A stretch of 11,448 nt of DNA from Pigoraptor vietnamica (lineage: Eukaryota; Opisthokonta; Filasterea). Where the stretch lies: the NCBI GenBank assembly GCA_943704525.1, contig CALSCQ010001522.1:1-11448 (forward strand), read 5' to 3'. Below the pieces are notes generated by a model, which was not told the DNA's origin, did no database searches, and saw nothing but the letters and a program-made list of their open reading frames with translations. Positions 1 to 8,200 of the stretch are shown here, in pieces. The stretch's first letter is position 1; every line of letters begins with the position of its first letter. Made by a program: the position numbers and the translations under genes.

Positions 1-66
1 CCCCTGCCCCTGGGGGGTCTCCCACGCACACACACGATGATGGAAGCAACGACCGCACTCCCCCAC
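1..66 (-). other. Probable start of ITPR intron 3
   Basis: Read on the minus strand, this begins GTGGGG directly after the phase-0 end of ITPR exon 3. The frame stays open to the window edge, but its translation no longer resembles ITPR, so I take it as intron. A CCCCAG a few bases from the edge could be an acceptor. Confidence 0.5.
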
Positions 67-622
67 CTGCAGCTTCAACTGGAGTACAGTGTCCGAGAAC
101 GTGCTCGGGCTCGACTTGGCCTTCTTCCATTGCTTTTGCGCGGTGTAGCGGTGCATCGGAAACAGCTTGAAGTGGCAGTCTGCGTGGGGTTTCAAGCGTG
201 AGGGCCGGGGAACATGTCGACAGCAAAGAGCAGGGGATGAGAGTGTAATGTAATGTGTGTGTATATGCGCGTGCGTGTGTGTGTGTGTGTGCGTGCGTGC
301 GTGCGCGTGAGCAATATGAGCAATGTGTGCGTGTATGTCTGTGTGTGCGTGCGTGTGCATGTGTGTATGAACGGAGACGCATCGATGGCTTATGCGAACG
401 CGCACAAAGCGAAAGGCACCTCTGAACTTCTTCGGAATGGTTTCGAGATCGCCCGCCTTTGGCTGGACGACGCAGCGGTCGTCGATCAAGCTGTCGCGCG
501 TTTCGTAGGTCAGCACACGCAACATGCACGTCACATTACAAACCAACGCGCGCACACCCATTGCACGCACACACACACACGCACGCATGCACACACGCGC
601 ATACACACATACACACAAACAC

Positions 623-653
<31 letters not shown>

Positions 654-812
654 AGCCACACGCATGAAAGCCCTAACATTGAGCGCCGTCCACAGACGAA
701 TGAAACGCATTTGCGCCACCAACCCGAGCGTGCTAAGGAAGCCGCTGGCCGACCCCTCCGCAAAGAGGGACACGACATCTCCTAGCCGGAGATAGCGCCC
801 TTCGACAGGCAT
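67..812 (-). CDS. ITPR: Inositol 1,4,5-trisphosphate receptor, N-terminal exons (partial)
   Basis: This is the N-terminal suppressor domain of an IP3-gated Ca2+-release channel of the endoplasmic reticulum. Exons on the minus strand are 812-724, 490-420 and 179-67, joined in phases 2 and 1; introns are 723-491 and 419-180. The 91 residues visible include SLFAEGSASGFLSTLG, IDDRCVVQPKAGDL and KKFRDCHFKLFPMHRY, which follow animal ITPRs almost residue for residue with a one-residue offset. The residues equivalent to human ITPR1 D34, R36, K52 and R54 (suppressor/ligand-core interface, from memory of the family) are all kept, as D33, R35, K51 and R53. The start is at 812, in a strong GCCGCC-ATG context, and lies as close to the LGD motif as in animals. 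After 67, a GTGGGG donor probably starts intron 3. The IP3-binding core, regulatory region and channel lie beyond the window. Family assignment is very secure; exact ends are predicted. Confidence 0.9.
180..419 (-). repeat. ITPR intron 2 with (CA)n on the coding strand
   Basis: The intron is bounded by GTGCCT and CACGCAG on the minus strand. At about 250-365 the plus strand is GT-rich (TGTGTG with GCGTGC interruptions), so the pre-mRNA would carry (CA)n here. This is complementary to the (GU)n tract of intron 1 on the other side of the 71-base exon 2. Confidence 0.75.
491..723 (-). repeat. ITPR intron 1 with (GT)n microsatellite
   Basis: The intron is bounded by GTTGGT and GACAG on the minus strand. 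It holds an imperfect (GT)n tract, seen as CA-rich on the plus strand at about 563-655, with a pure run near 631-652. The (GT)n lies on the coding strand, unlike intron 2, where the coding strand is (CA)n. Confidence 0.75.
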
Positions 813-859
813 GGCGGCAGATGCGCCTCAGCGGGCGCTTAGCCACACACACTGCACGT

Positions 860-865
860 CACGTG
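860..865. promoter_or_regulatory. CACGTG E-box upstream of ITPR start
   Basis: A palindromic CACGTG sits within the run ACGTCACGTGGC, about 48 bases upstream of the ITPR start codon on the opposite strand. A second copy is at 968-973. bHLH factors bind such sites, but a six-base motif alone is weak evidence. Confidence 0.3.
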
Positions 866-1442
866 GCACTGGAAGGGCGCAAGATGGCGTCATGAGACAA
901 TGGGCTCACTGATGTCTCTTGAAAGATTCTCGCATGGCCATCGCACGCGCACACATAAGTGCGCGCCCACGTGCACACTAACACGGACGACAAAGTTCAT
1001 AATGGACGCGCGCACATTCGGTTGAAAACGACAGAAAGGCGAGAGTGAGAACTGTCTACACCCGTGCACTCTCAATCGAACTCCGGTTAACGACGAAGAG
1101 GCACCACTGCGACGCATCTGGTGTGCGTGTGAGGGTGCACACCCACCTAGCACGACGCGTAACAGAACCCCATTGGACGTGGAATTGCGGCCAGTGCCGC
1201 GCGCCCCGTGGCGCCCGTTTCAGTAGTGGAGCACGTCGCTAACACTCCGGAAGTTGATCGTGCACGTCGCAAGCCACACACGGCAGAAGGAGGAAAAGTG
1301 AGTTCCAGTCTTCTTCCCACTCGTGGGCACTTAAAAAAACAACTGCACCGTTTAACTGCGTGAGTGCAACATGTCTTGGAGTGTGTGCACGTGTGTGCTC
1401 GTAAGGAATGTGCAAGTAGGACGCGGACTGCGGTGCTGGAGA

Positions 1443-1481
1443 GGGTGTGTGTGCGTGTGTGTGCGTGTGCGTGTGTGTGTG
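1443..1481. repeat. Imperfect (GT)n microsatellite
   Basis: A GTGTGT tract interrupted by GCGT units. It produces Cys/Val-rich and His/Thr-rich open frames that are not genes. Confidence 0.85.
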
Positions 1482-1543
1482 GCCATTGGGTGTAGTAGAC
1501 GGAGTCTTCCGGGTTTGTTGATGGATGGGCACTGTTGGGCTCC

Positions 1544-1595
1544 TGTCAACGTCAAATTAATGAAATTCAATACATTGTCTATAGAGACGTTGACA
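1544..1595. repeat. 10-bp perfect inverted repeat
   Basis: TGTCAACGTC at 1544-1553 is matched by its exact reverse complement GACGTTGACA at 1586-1595, with a 32-base AT-rich spacer. The two arms could form a stem in RNA or bind a dimeric factor. No gene is evident here. Confidence 0.55.
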
Positions 1596-1656
1596 AAAAT
1601 AATTGTGTCTAGGTGGGCGCATCGTGCATGGCAAAATGCCAATCGACGCCCGCCGC

Positions 1657-1860
1657 GAGTCACATGAAACACGGAGAGAGAGGGACGTCGTCGTATGGCT
1701 AATCATGGGCCGATTGTGTCGACCGGTCGCATGAAACGGGGAGAGAGGAAGAGAGGAAGATAATGGACAGATTATTCAGTGAACGGGAGTGAAAGGCAAT
1801 GTCACGAGTCATGTGAAACTCGAGAGAGAGCAAGGCAGAGAGGTGAAAGGCGTCGTCGTG
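1657..1860. repeat. Three-copy degenerate interspersed repeat
   Basis: Three related units begin near 1657, 1724 and 1806. Each has a core of the type GTCRCATGAAAC followed by a purine tract (GGAGAGAG-like). Units 1 and 3 are also followed by GTCGTCGT. The copies have diverged by several substitutions and lie roughly 67 and 82 bases apart. I do not recognise the element. Confidence 0.5.
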
Positions 1861-2049
1861 CACGTTTTTACTCACAGACACGTTATGGCGACTTCACACT
1901 ATGAAAGGAAGTATCATCCTGCGCGACTGAACACGCACAAACTCCATGTTGGCATGTACAAGGATAAGGCATTAATTGTCGAAAACGAAATCACGCAAAC
2001 GCAACGCAGGGCAACGCGACACGCTCAGAGCACTCTCGGCACACTTCCG

Positions 2050-3237
2050 CTATTTGAAGGTCGCAAGGGCTTTCCTGAGCCCGGCACTCCTGCGCCACAA
2101 AGTAGAGCAGAGAATGAGGCACACGAATGCACATCCAGGATATTGACATCCCGAATTGGGCAGTTGATGCCAGCACAACATACATAATTGCGTTAGAAAA
2201 GTGCGCTGCAGACACCCACGCTTCCTTGACGAATGTGTTCTGGTTGATCTTGTCTGCGCCGCTGCCCTCGGGCATCTGATTGTATGTCGAGATGCCGAGG
2301 CTTGCCATCGCTGTGGGAACAAGACAGGGAGATGAGCAGACGTGCGGCAGAGAGGGAATGGACGCGACATCGTACGACATAATTCAGCTTACACAACGCA
2401 CGACACAGTTCAGCTTCACATGGTCCAAAGGCACAGCAGATTTCCACAGACTTCCCTCACGGCACGGAAAAAAAAAATACTCAAAAAAACACATGGCCAG
2501 TCACGCAGACGCACGACAGGTACAATGAAGCCTAATGTATGCAGGATGAAGCCTCGTAATTTGCGTATGCACATAACACAGCCTTCGCCTTCCGTGCCCA
2601 CCTTCTTTGTACTGCGTGTGCGTAATGACGCCCCGCTTTGTCACGTCAAACACCCCAAACGTCGCCACGAGGTTGGACTCATCGAAAAACGTCGGCGGAT
2701 CAATCTGAAAAGCAAAGGGCGTGCGCGCCGGTTACGTTGCCGTCATAGTTCACGGTTGTTGAGAACGCAGTGGGACAGTATTGTCACCGACGGAAAAGAG
2801 CACGCAAATATAACGTCCAACACGAATGCAGGGCCAGAGGCAATCCGATGACATCTTCAGCGAACAGCGAACCCACCACATCGGGGTCTTCCCTGTGCGC
2901 CTTGAGCGTTTCGAGGTAATTCCCGAGAAATTGGACGGGATCATCTGCACACAGACTCACCGTCAGAGTGCAAACTCACTCTATAGCTAGCAATTGCCAC
3001 TAACTACACCTGTATACATAGAAGTAAACACCCAACACGCACACACGCAGCCCACACTTACACGCACATAGAAGCGCACACGACTGATTCGCCCTTATGC
3101 CTTTCAGCAGAACGAAACCCACCCGGTCGCCTGTACACGAGGGCGGCTGTCATGTTCTCCAGCAGGCCCATAATCTTATGCTGCTCGAGGTATTGCCGCG
3201 CCGTCGCCTGCGGCCTCCGTCCCGGTTCCGAACTCAT
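2050..3237 (-). CDS. EFCAB10: EFCAB10-like protein (RIIa-type D/D domain + EF-hand)
   Basis: A complete gene of about 140 aa, with exons 3237-3123, 2944-2877, 2704-2602, 2310-2214 and 2089-2050 on the minus strand; all joins are in frame. Residues 13-50 form a dimerisation/docking helix pair of the RIIa/Dpy-30 type (YLEQHKIMGLLENMTAAL, then VYRRPDDPVQFLGNYLETL). Residues 69-97 carry FDESNLVATFGVFDVT and QYKEAM, the EF-hand unit, followed by LGISTYNQMPEG. This order and length fit EFCAB10-type proteins, which are associated with cilia. The EF loop (D81 to Q92) lacks the acidic residue at position 12 and has T and R at positions 3 and 5, so it probably does not bind Ca2+. The start is ATG at 3237. 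The last junction is uncertain: a donor at 2215 would instead give a longer tail ending at 1991. Confidence 0.85.
2311..2601 (-). other. EFCAB10-like intron 3
   Basis: The longest intron of this gene, GTGGGC to CCACAG. On the coding strand it has a T-rich tract (plus strand 2468-2488) and an imperfect tandem duplication: ATGAAGCCT at 2525-2533 and again at 2546-2554, each followed by TATGC. The open frames inside it are not conserved-looking. Confidence 0.6.
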
Positions 3238-3401
3238 TCTCAGACACAACAATAGGCACGGCAGGAAAGCGTGTAAATGAAAGTTGCAGAGAAAAGATGC
3301 ACAACGTTTTGAGCTGTGAGGGAAGTCGACTCACAGCTTTAGTAGAGCAACATGTGAAAATAAGTATTCGAATTACAATGGAAACGGAAGGCATTCAACT
3401 T

Positions 3402-3415
3402 GTTTCCCAGGCAAC
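3402..3415. promoter_or_regulatory. X-box-like element (RFX-type site)
   Basis: GTTTCCCAGGCAAC. The right half GGCAAC fits the RFX half-site RGYAAC exactly. The left half GTTTCC fits the looser ciliary X-box RYYNYY, with a two-base spacer as in 14-bp X-boxes; against the stricter GTNRCC it has one mismatch. It lies 165 bases from the EFCAB10-like start and 384 from the ankyrin/IQ start. RFX factors drive ciliary genes in animals and choanoflagellates. The motif match is seen; its function is inferred. Confidence 0.45.
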
Positions 3416-3455
3416 GCCACGATGAGCCCACGGACACCCTTCACTAAATCCTATA

Positions 3456-3475
3456 GCTAATGAGAATTTATTAGC
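3456..3475. repeat. Short AT-rich inverted repeat
   Basis: GCTAAT at 3456-3461 and ATTAGC at 3470-3475 flank an 8-base spacer, in the divergent promoter about 40 bases from the X-box-like motif. Confidence 0.35.
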
Positions 3476-3798
3476 ATTGTGAGTAATAGGAAATTGACTT
3501 CATGATGGATCCCCGTCACAAGTTCAGACCAATTGGGAAGTGCGTCACTGCCATTCTCACGTCGCAGAGAGATTTCTCTGACTTCGAAAGAGATTTCGCT
3601 CACACAACGCCGTCCTTTGTGCATATTAACGCGCGTGCATGCACTGGAAAGCTTTCTCGGTGCTTGCGACATACTGTTCTTCGAAGGCGAGACGCTGAAT
3701 CGACACAATGGAATAATCGCCAAAGTGAGAGAGGCGTTGTCGTCCACTTGGTCGCTCCGCGCGCAGTCGGGGCGTCCTCGACACCCGACGCTTAGAGA

Positions 3799-3846
3799 AT
3801 GGTGGCGGGAGGACATGGCCGTGGGAAGCGGCTTGATGTTGACATG
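3799..3846 (+). CDS. Tentative first coding exon of the ankyrin/IQ gene
   Basis: An ATG at 3799 in GAGAATGGTG context opens 16 codons ending ...DVDM. A GTGAGG donor at 3847 in phase 0 fits the phase-0 acceptor TTTTTTCAG before 4065, which has a TACTAAG branch-point-like sequence at 4038-4044. An in-frame stop (TAG) lies just upstream of the ATG. If this exon is wrong, translation could start at the in-frame ATG at 4071. Confidence 0.5.
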
Positions 3847-5170
3847 GTGAGGGCGTGTGTTGATGCGGAGCAGTAATCATGGGTGTACACTGCAAATATG
3901 TCACATACCAAACGGTGCGCTTCGTCTGTCGTGCACGTGAGGTGTGCATGCTGATTTCTGACACAACACACACACAAAGACAAATATGCACAAATAGGCG
4001 CGCACACACGCACGCACTCACATGTTACGTTGCATCTTACTAAGCAAATTGTACGTTTTTTCAGGCGCTCATGACCGCCGTTGAGACTGGCGACTTGCAC
4101 GACATCAAATTGCTGCTCTCGGCGGGTGCGGACGTCAACTGGCAGTACCCTGCCGACGGGTACCTGTCGTGTTTGCACAAGGTAAATCTCACGCATACGC
4201 GATGTGTGGCCTCCACGCTGTCCAGCAGCCGCACTCGTTGTGTGCGAATGTGCGCATGTTGTTGCGGCCATGTTTCACAATATATTTGCGCACTCTTAGC
4301 ACGACTGACGGTGCCTCGCAGGCCGTTCGCCACGATCGCGCCGATGTTCTCCGCCTGTTGATTAAGGCCGGCGGCGACATTTACCAGCGCGATGCCATGG
4401 TGCGTTCCACTCGGTCGCGCACAGTGAGCAATGGCTGGCGTTGCAATGCCTTCCCCTCCGATTGCGACACAGTCGACAGCACGTGCATGTACTGCGAGAC
4501 TCTTTTTAGAGTGATCTGCATTCTTCGGTTTCTAAGCCATTGCCGCCGTTGTGTTATGCGCAGGGCCGCAACTTGCTGCACTATGCGTCGACGTGTGGTG
4601 CCGAGGGGTGCGTGAAGACCCTTTTGGACGCAGGGCTTCCCATTGACGACCTCGTCGACGACGCGTTCGAGACGGCGCTTATGCTGGCGATGAAATACGG
4701 TGCGTTGTTTGCCGCTCTTGATGGGGTTGAGGATGTGTGCTCGATCTGTGTGTGTGTGTGTGAGCGTGAGAGAGAGAGAGAGAGTGTGTGTGTGTGTGTG
4801 TGTGTGCGTTGTATGTACGTCCGTGTGCCCGTGTAACGTGCCGTGTACAATTGCGTGCGTGAGTGCTCTTGCGCACGTATGCGAGTATCCGACTGTGACA
4901 TGAGCACAATTCACCCACTAACAACTGCGTGCGAAATGTACAGGGAATGTCGCTTGTGCGCGTCAGCTGCTCGCCCGTGGCGCAGACCCCAACATGCAGA
5001 CATCGAGCCGAAAGGGCGTCTCTGGAATGTCGGCGCTGCACTGGGCTGCCCACAGAAACCTCGCAGGGGAAGTGCGCTATCTCGTCGAGTGTGGTGCGGA
5101 TGTCAGCCTGCCGAACGAGGCCATGCAGGTGCGTTTTGGGCATGCACTCACGATCGACCACAGGGGCATT

Positions 5171-5266
<96 letters not shown>

Positions 5267-8200
5267 GGGTGTGTCTGCTAGTACTGTATCAATCGCAAAT
5301 TAGAGAGAAGGAGTTGGGAAATTCGTATCGGCTGATTGCGAGTTTAATCGCCGCCTCAGACACCCCTGCTCATTGCTGTCGAGGGCGGTCACGCGGATGC
5401 GGTGCGTGAGCTTGTCGCCGCGGGTGCGCCAGTGGACGGCGCCGACTTCGCGGGGAGTGCGCCGATTCACCTCGCGGCACAAAAGGGTACGCATATGGTC
5501 ATGTGCACGGGTGCGAGTGTGCTTGTGCGTTGTGTGTGGTGAAGTGTCTGCTTGAAGGTACTTGTGTGCGCCTATTTATCCGTGGATGTAACGCGCTCCT
5601 TTATGCCACTTTAGGCAACGCCGACGTGCTTGAGGCCCTTCTCGTCGACGCCTCGCCGGATGTCATCAACCACATTAACAACGAAGGCGACACTGCGCTG
5701 GTGTCCGCTGCCAAAAACGGAAGGGGCGCCTGCGCGCAACTCCTCGTCGAGGTGTGTTCTACTCACGTGTCTCTCTTGAACGGACTGCACTGTACTTACA
5801 CTGTTTTCGTTTGTGTTGACGAACGTGTGCTTCGCCGGCTCTCCTGTTCGCATTCCTCTGACAATGTTTGTAAACACAGGCGGGTGCGGACGTGACCATT
5901 GGTGACACGGACGGATGGACGCCGTTGCACTGGGCGGCGTTGACGGACAATCACGAACTCGCGGAGGCGCTGTTGCGAGCAGGCGCCGATCTCTCTGCGC
6001 GCACATCGAACGGTGCGAATTGGCCATTATCTCCCATTTTTCTTTATGCATTGGAACAAGCAGACTCACATTCTGCCCCTCGTTCACTTGTCTCTCTCTC
6101 TCTCTCTCTTTTAATGTGTGTGTGTGTCTTTGTGTGTGTGTCTTTGCGTTGGCTTGCGTGGCTCATGGTCTATTCCCTATTGCAGAGCACTCGACGCCCA
6201 TTGAGGTCGCCGAGAAGAACAGGTCGATTCGGTGTCTGGACGTGTTCGCAACGCATTCGCGGACATCGAAGAGAGGGTGGGATGTTCGCTAACATTGCAT
6301 GTCGTCAATTCTCTTTCTCAATAGAATCATGAACAATGTAACTTACGCAACGCATCTGCGCAGGTCCAGCCACCGCCCCACGCACTCTCGACGACGAGAC
6401 GACAATGGCGACGCGGACTTTGATCGCGAGGTCTCGTTCGAGGAGCACGAGCACCGCAGTCACCGCAGCCATCATCACCACAACGGTCGCGGTCATCGCC
6501 ATGCGCACACACACGGCGCACACGGACACTCGCACCGGCCTCCGCACGACCGTCGCTCTCAGTCGATCGACGACCTTCTCGGCGCCGACATCTCTCGTTC
6601 CGACTCTTGGGACTTGCCGCTGAACGCGCGTCCACGCACGTTGCCGAAGGGGCACTCTCGCAGTTCGCGCTCATCGCAGATCGCGTCCAAAGCGGCGTCG
6701 CTCATGTCGTCCGCTACTGCGGGCGTTGCGTATCCCCACCTGAAGAACGCGAGCGCGAAGCAGCTGCGATTGAGCGACCCTTTGGAGCCGTCGCTGACGT
6801 TCGACCGCCACGGCGCACCGACAATTCAACCCGCGCGCTCGCACGTGGCTGAGCAGAGGCGCATACTTGCGGAATTCGCTGTGCGACAGTCGATGAAAGG
6901 CGCGCACGCTAGCCCTGTGACACCGCTCGCCGGTGCTCCCCGTCGCTCCCGTCCGACGACGCCACGACTTGAGCCCATTCAGCGCCGTCCGTCGCTGGAA
7001 GGCATCGCGACGCCGTCTTCCGCGTTTAACGGTCGGCGTGATGTTACTCCGTCGAATGGCAGCAGTATGGGAATGTCGGACGATTCGTTCTTCGCGATGT
7101 TTGCAGGTGGCTCTGGCGGCGGCGCGCGGCTGCGGGACTCGCTCCGCGGGCCGATGGATGGTGAGTGCTATGTGAGAAGTGGCGCCATCCGTTCTCCTTG
7201 TGTGTGGCAGGTGTTAATGTGTGATTGGATATCGTATGAATGCGCGTGTGTTGTGCGTACCAATTGGGGAGCATCTCCGACTATGATGGCAGCTGCGGTT
7301 TCCGCGTCGTTTTTGCCTGTTTTTCTTCCCAAAATAATGACCGGCGGCGCAGCTGTTCCGACGCCCCCGCACCGACCACCGAGTTCGAAGGGCTCCGTGC
7401 GACCGCGCCCGTCCTCCGCCAGGCGCGCGACCGACACGACACCGTCTGCCCGAAGCGCCTCATCGTTACGTGGTCGAAAGCGCCCGTCGTCGGCGTCGCG
7501 CGCGTCGACGTTGGACGATGACTCGCTCATGGAGCTCATGTGGGGCTCGGGTGCGAACACTACTGCGGCACTCGAGGCAGCAGTCGGCGACGGCGACGGA
7601 CACACGCTTGCCATGGACCCGGGTTTCGACCCTCTTGAATCGCTGAGTCCGCCGGCGAGTCGACCTACGAGCCCCCGCGGCCGCTGCCACTCGACGAACG
7701 GGCCGTGGTCGCCGCCGCCGCGCAACGAAATGCACCGCGCCTCGTGCCACCTCCACGACCACGAGTGCATGAAGTGGGTTGCGCAGGCGTGCCAAGACAG
7801 GTTGCCCCAACGCCTCCATTTGTGTCTTGCTTTATTCAATCAATATTTATCATTTACTAACAATTTTTTCCGTCCGATTGTCCCAGGGATTTCCCCGGCG
7901 ATATTTTTCCGAAGGTTCGGTTCGCCGATGAGACGACAACGGAGGCACTCCAGCGGAAGTTCGAGGCGGACGTCCGCGACTACCTCAAGGTGTGTTTCGC
8001 GCCGTATACGACTGTCGTGCCGTGCTGTATGTGCCCTCGGTGCATTCGTCTCTTATGTCCTATGTGCTGTGTCGTACGTTGAGGTTTCTGTTCATTTATG
8101 TGCCCTATTCACTTTCTTATCTCGCCTTGTTCCCTCCAGACGCACGGCGGCAAGGCACGCGAGCACATTGCGACCGAAGTGACGCTCCTCCGCCGCTCGC

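Larger units (their letters stand above)
813..2049. other. Intergenic region upstream of ITPR
   Basis: I find no convincing exon here on either strand; the open frames are low-complexity GT/CA translations or lack family resemblance. It should hold the ITPR promoter and 5' UTR and the 3' UTR of the EFCAB10-like gene. Landmarks are CACGTG at 860-865 and 968-973, a GT-rich tract at 1443-1481, a 10-bp inverted repeat at 1544-1595 and a degenerate repeat cluster at 1657-1860. The interval 1545-1610 is more AT-rich than its surroundings. Confidence 0.6.
3238..3798. promoter_or_regulatory. Divergent intergenic promoter region
   Basis: This 561-base interval separates the start codons of the minus-strand EFCAB10-like gene and the plus-strand ankyrin/IQ gene, so it is likely to drive both. 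I see no TATA box. It contains the X-box-like 14-mer at 3402-3415 and a GCTAAT/ATTAGC inverted repeat at 3456-3475. Open frames at 3502-3850 show no family resemblance, though a 5' UTR or upstream exon cannot be excluded. Confidence 0.55.
4065..6276 (+). other. Ankyrin-repeat region (eight exons, about ten repeats)
   Basis: Recognisable ankyrin units include ALMTAVETGDLHDIKLLL, HKAVRHDRADVLRLLIKAG, MSALHWAAHRNLAGEVRYL, TPLLIAVEGGHADAVREL, DTALVSAAKNG and DGWTPLHWAALTDNHELAEA. Each repeat is split by one or no intron. Two junctions (4699/4944 and 5486/5615) fall at the same position in the repeat, after the Gly of the helix-helix turn, in phase 1. Ankyrin arrays are protein-binding surfaces; the partner is unknown. 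Confidence 0.88.

Noticed and set aside
253-795. Plus-strand ORF rich in Cys/Val and His/Thr
   Set aside because: It runs through two introns and two exons of the minus-strand ITPR gene and consists mostly of GT/CA repeat translation.
1371-1667. 98-residue plus-strand ORF and its antisense partner
   Set aside because: A GT-repeat core with no family resemblance and no splice pattern; regarded as intergenic.
3502-3850. Two overlapping plus-strand ORFs upstream of the ankyrin exons
   Set aside because: Neither resembles a known family, and neither runs in frame into the acceptor at 4065 as well as the short 3799-3846 exon does. They may be 5' UTR.
4747-5263. CRISPR-like or tandem-array interpretation of the regular repeats
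   Set aside because: They are dinucleotide microsatellites without spacers, inside introns of a eukaryotic gene.
4843-5409. Cys/Val-rich ORFs around the GT repeat
   Set aside because: They are translations of the (GT)n microsatellite in different frames; the true exons 4944-5128 and 5360-5486 use ankyrin-coding frames.
6299-8182. A single 627-residue plus-strand ORF
   Set aside because: It fuses two genuine exons with intron sequence and runs past the real exon end at 7800 into a wrong frame. The upstream part begins inside the intron 6277-6363.
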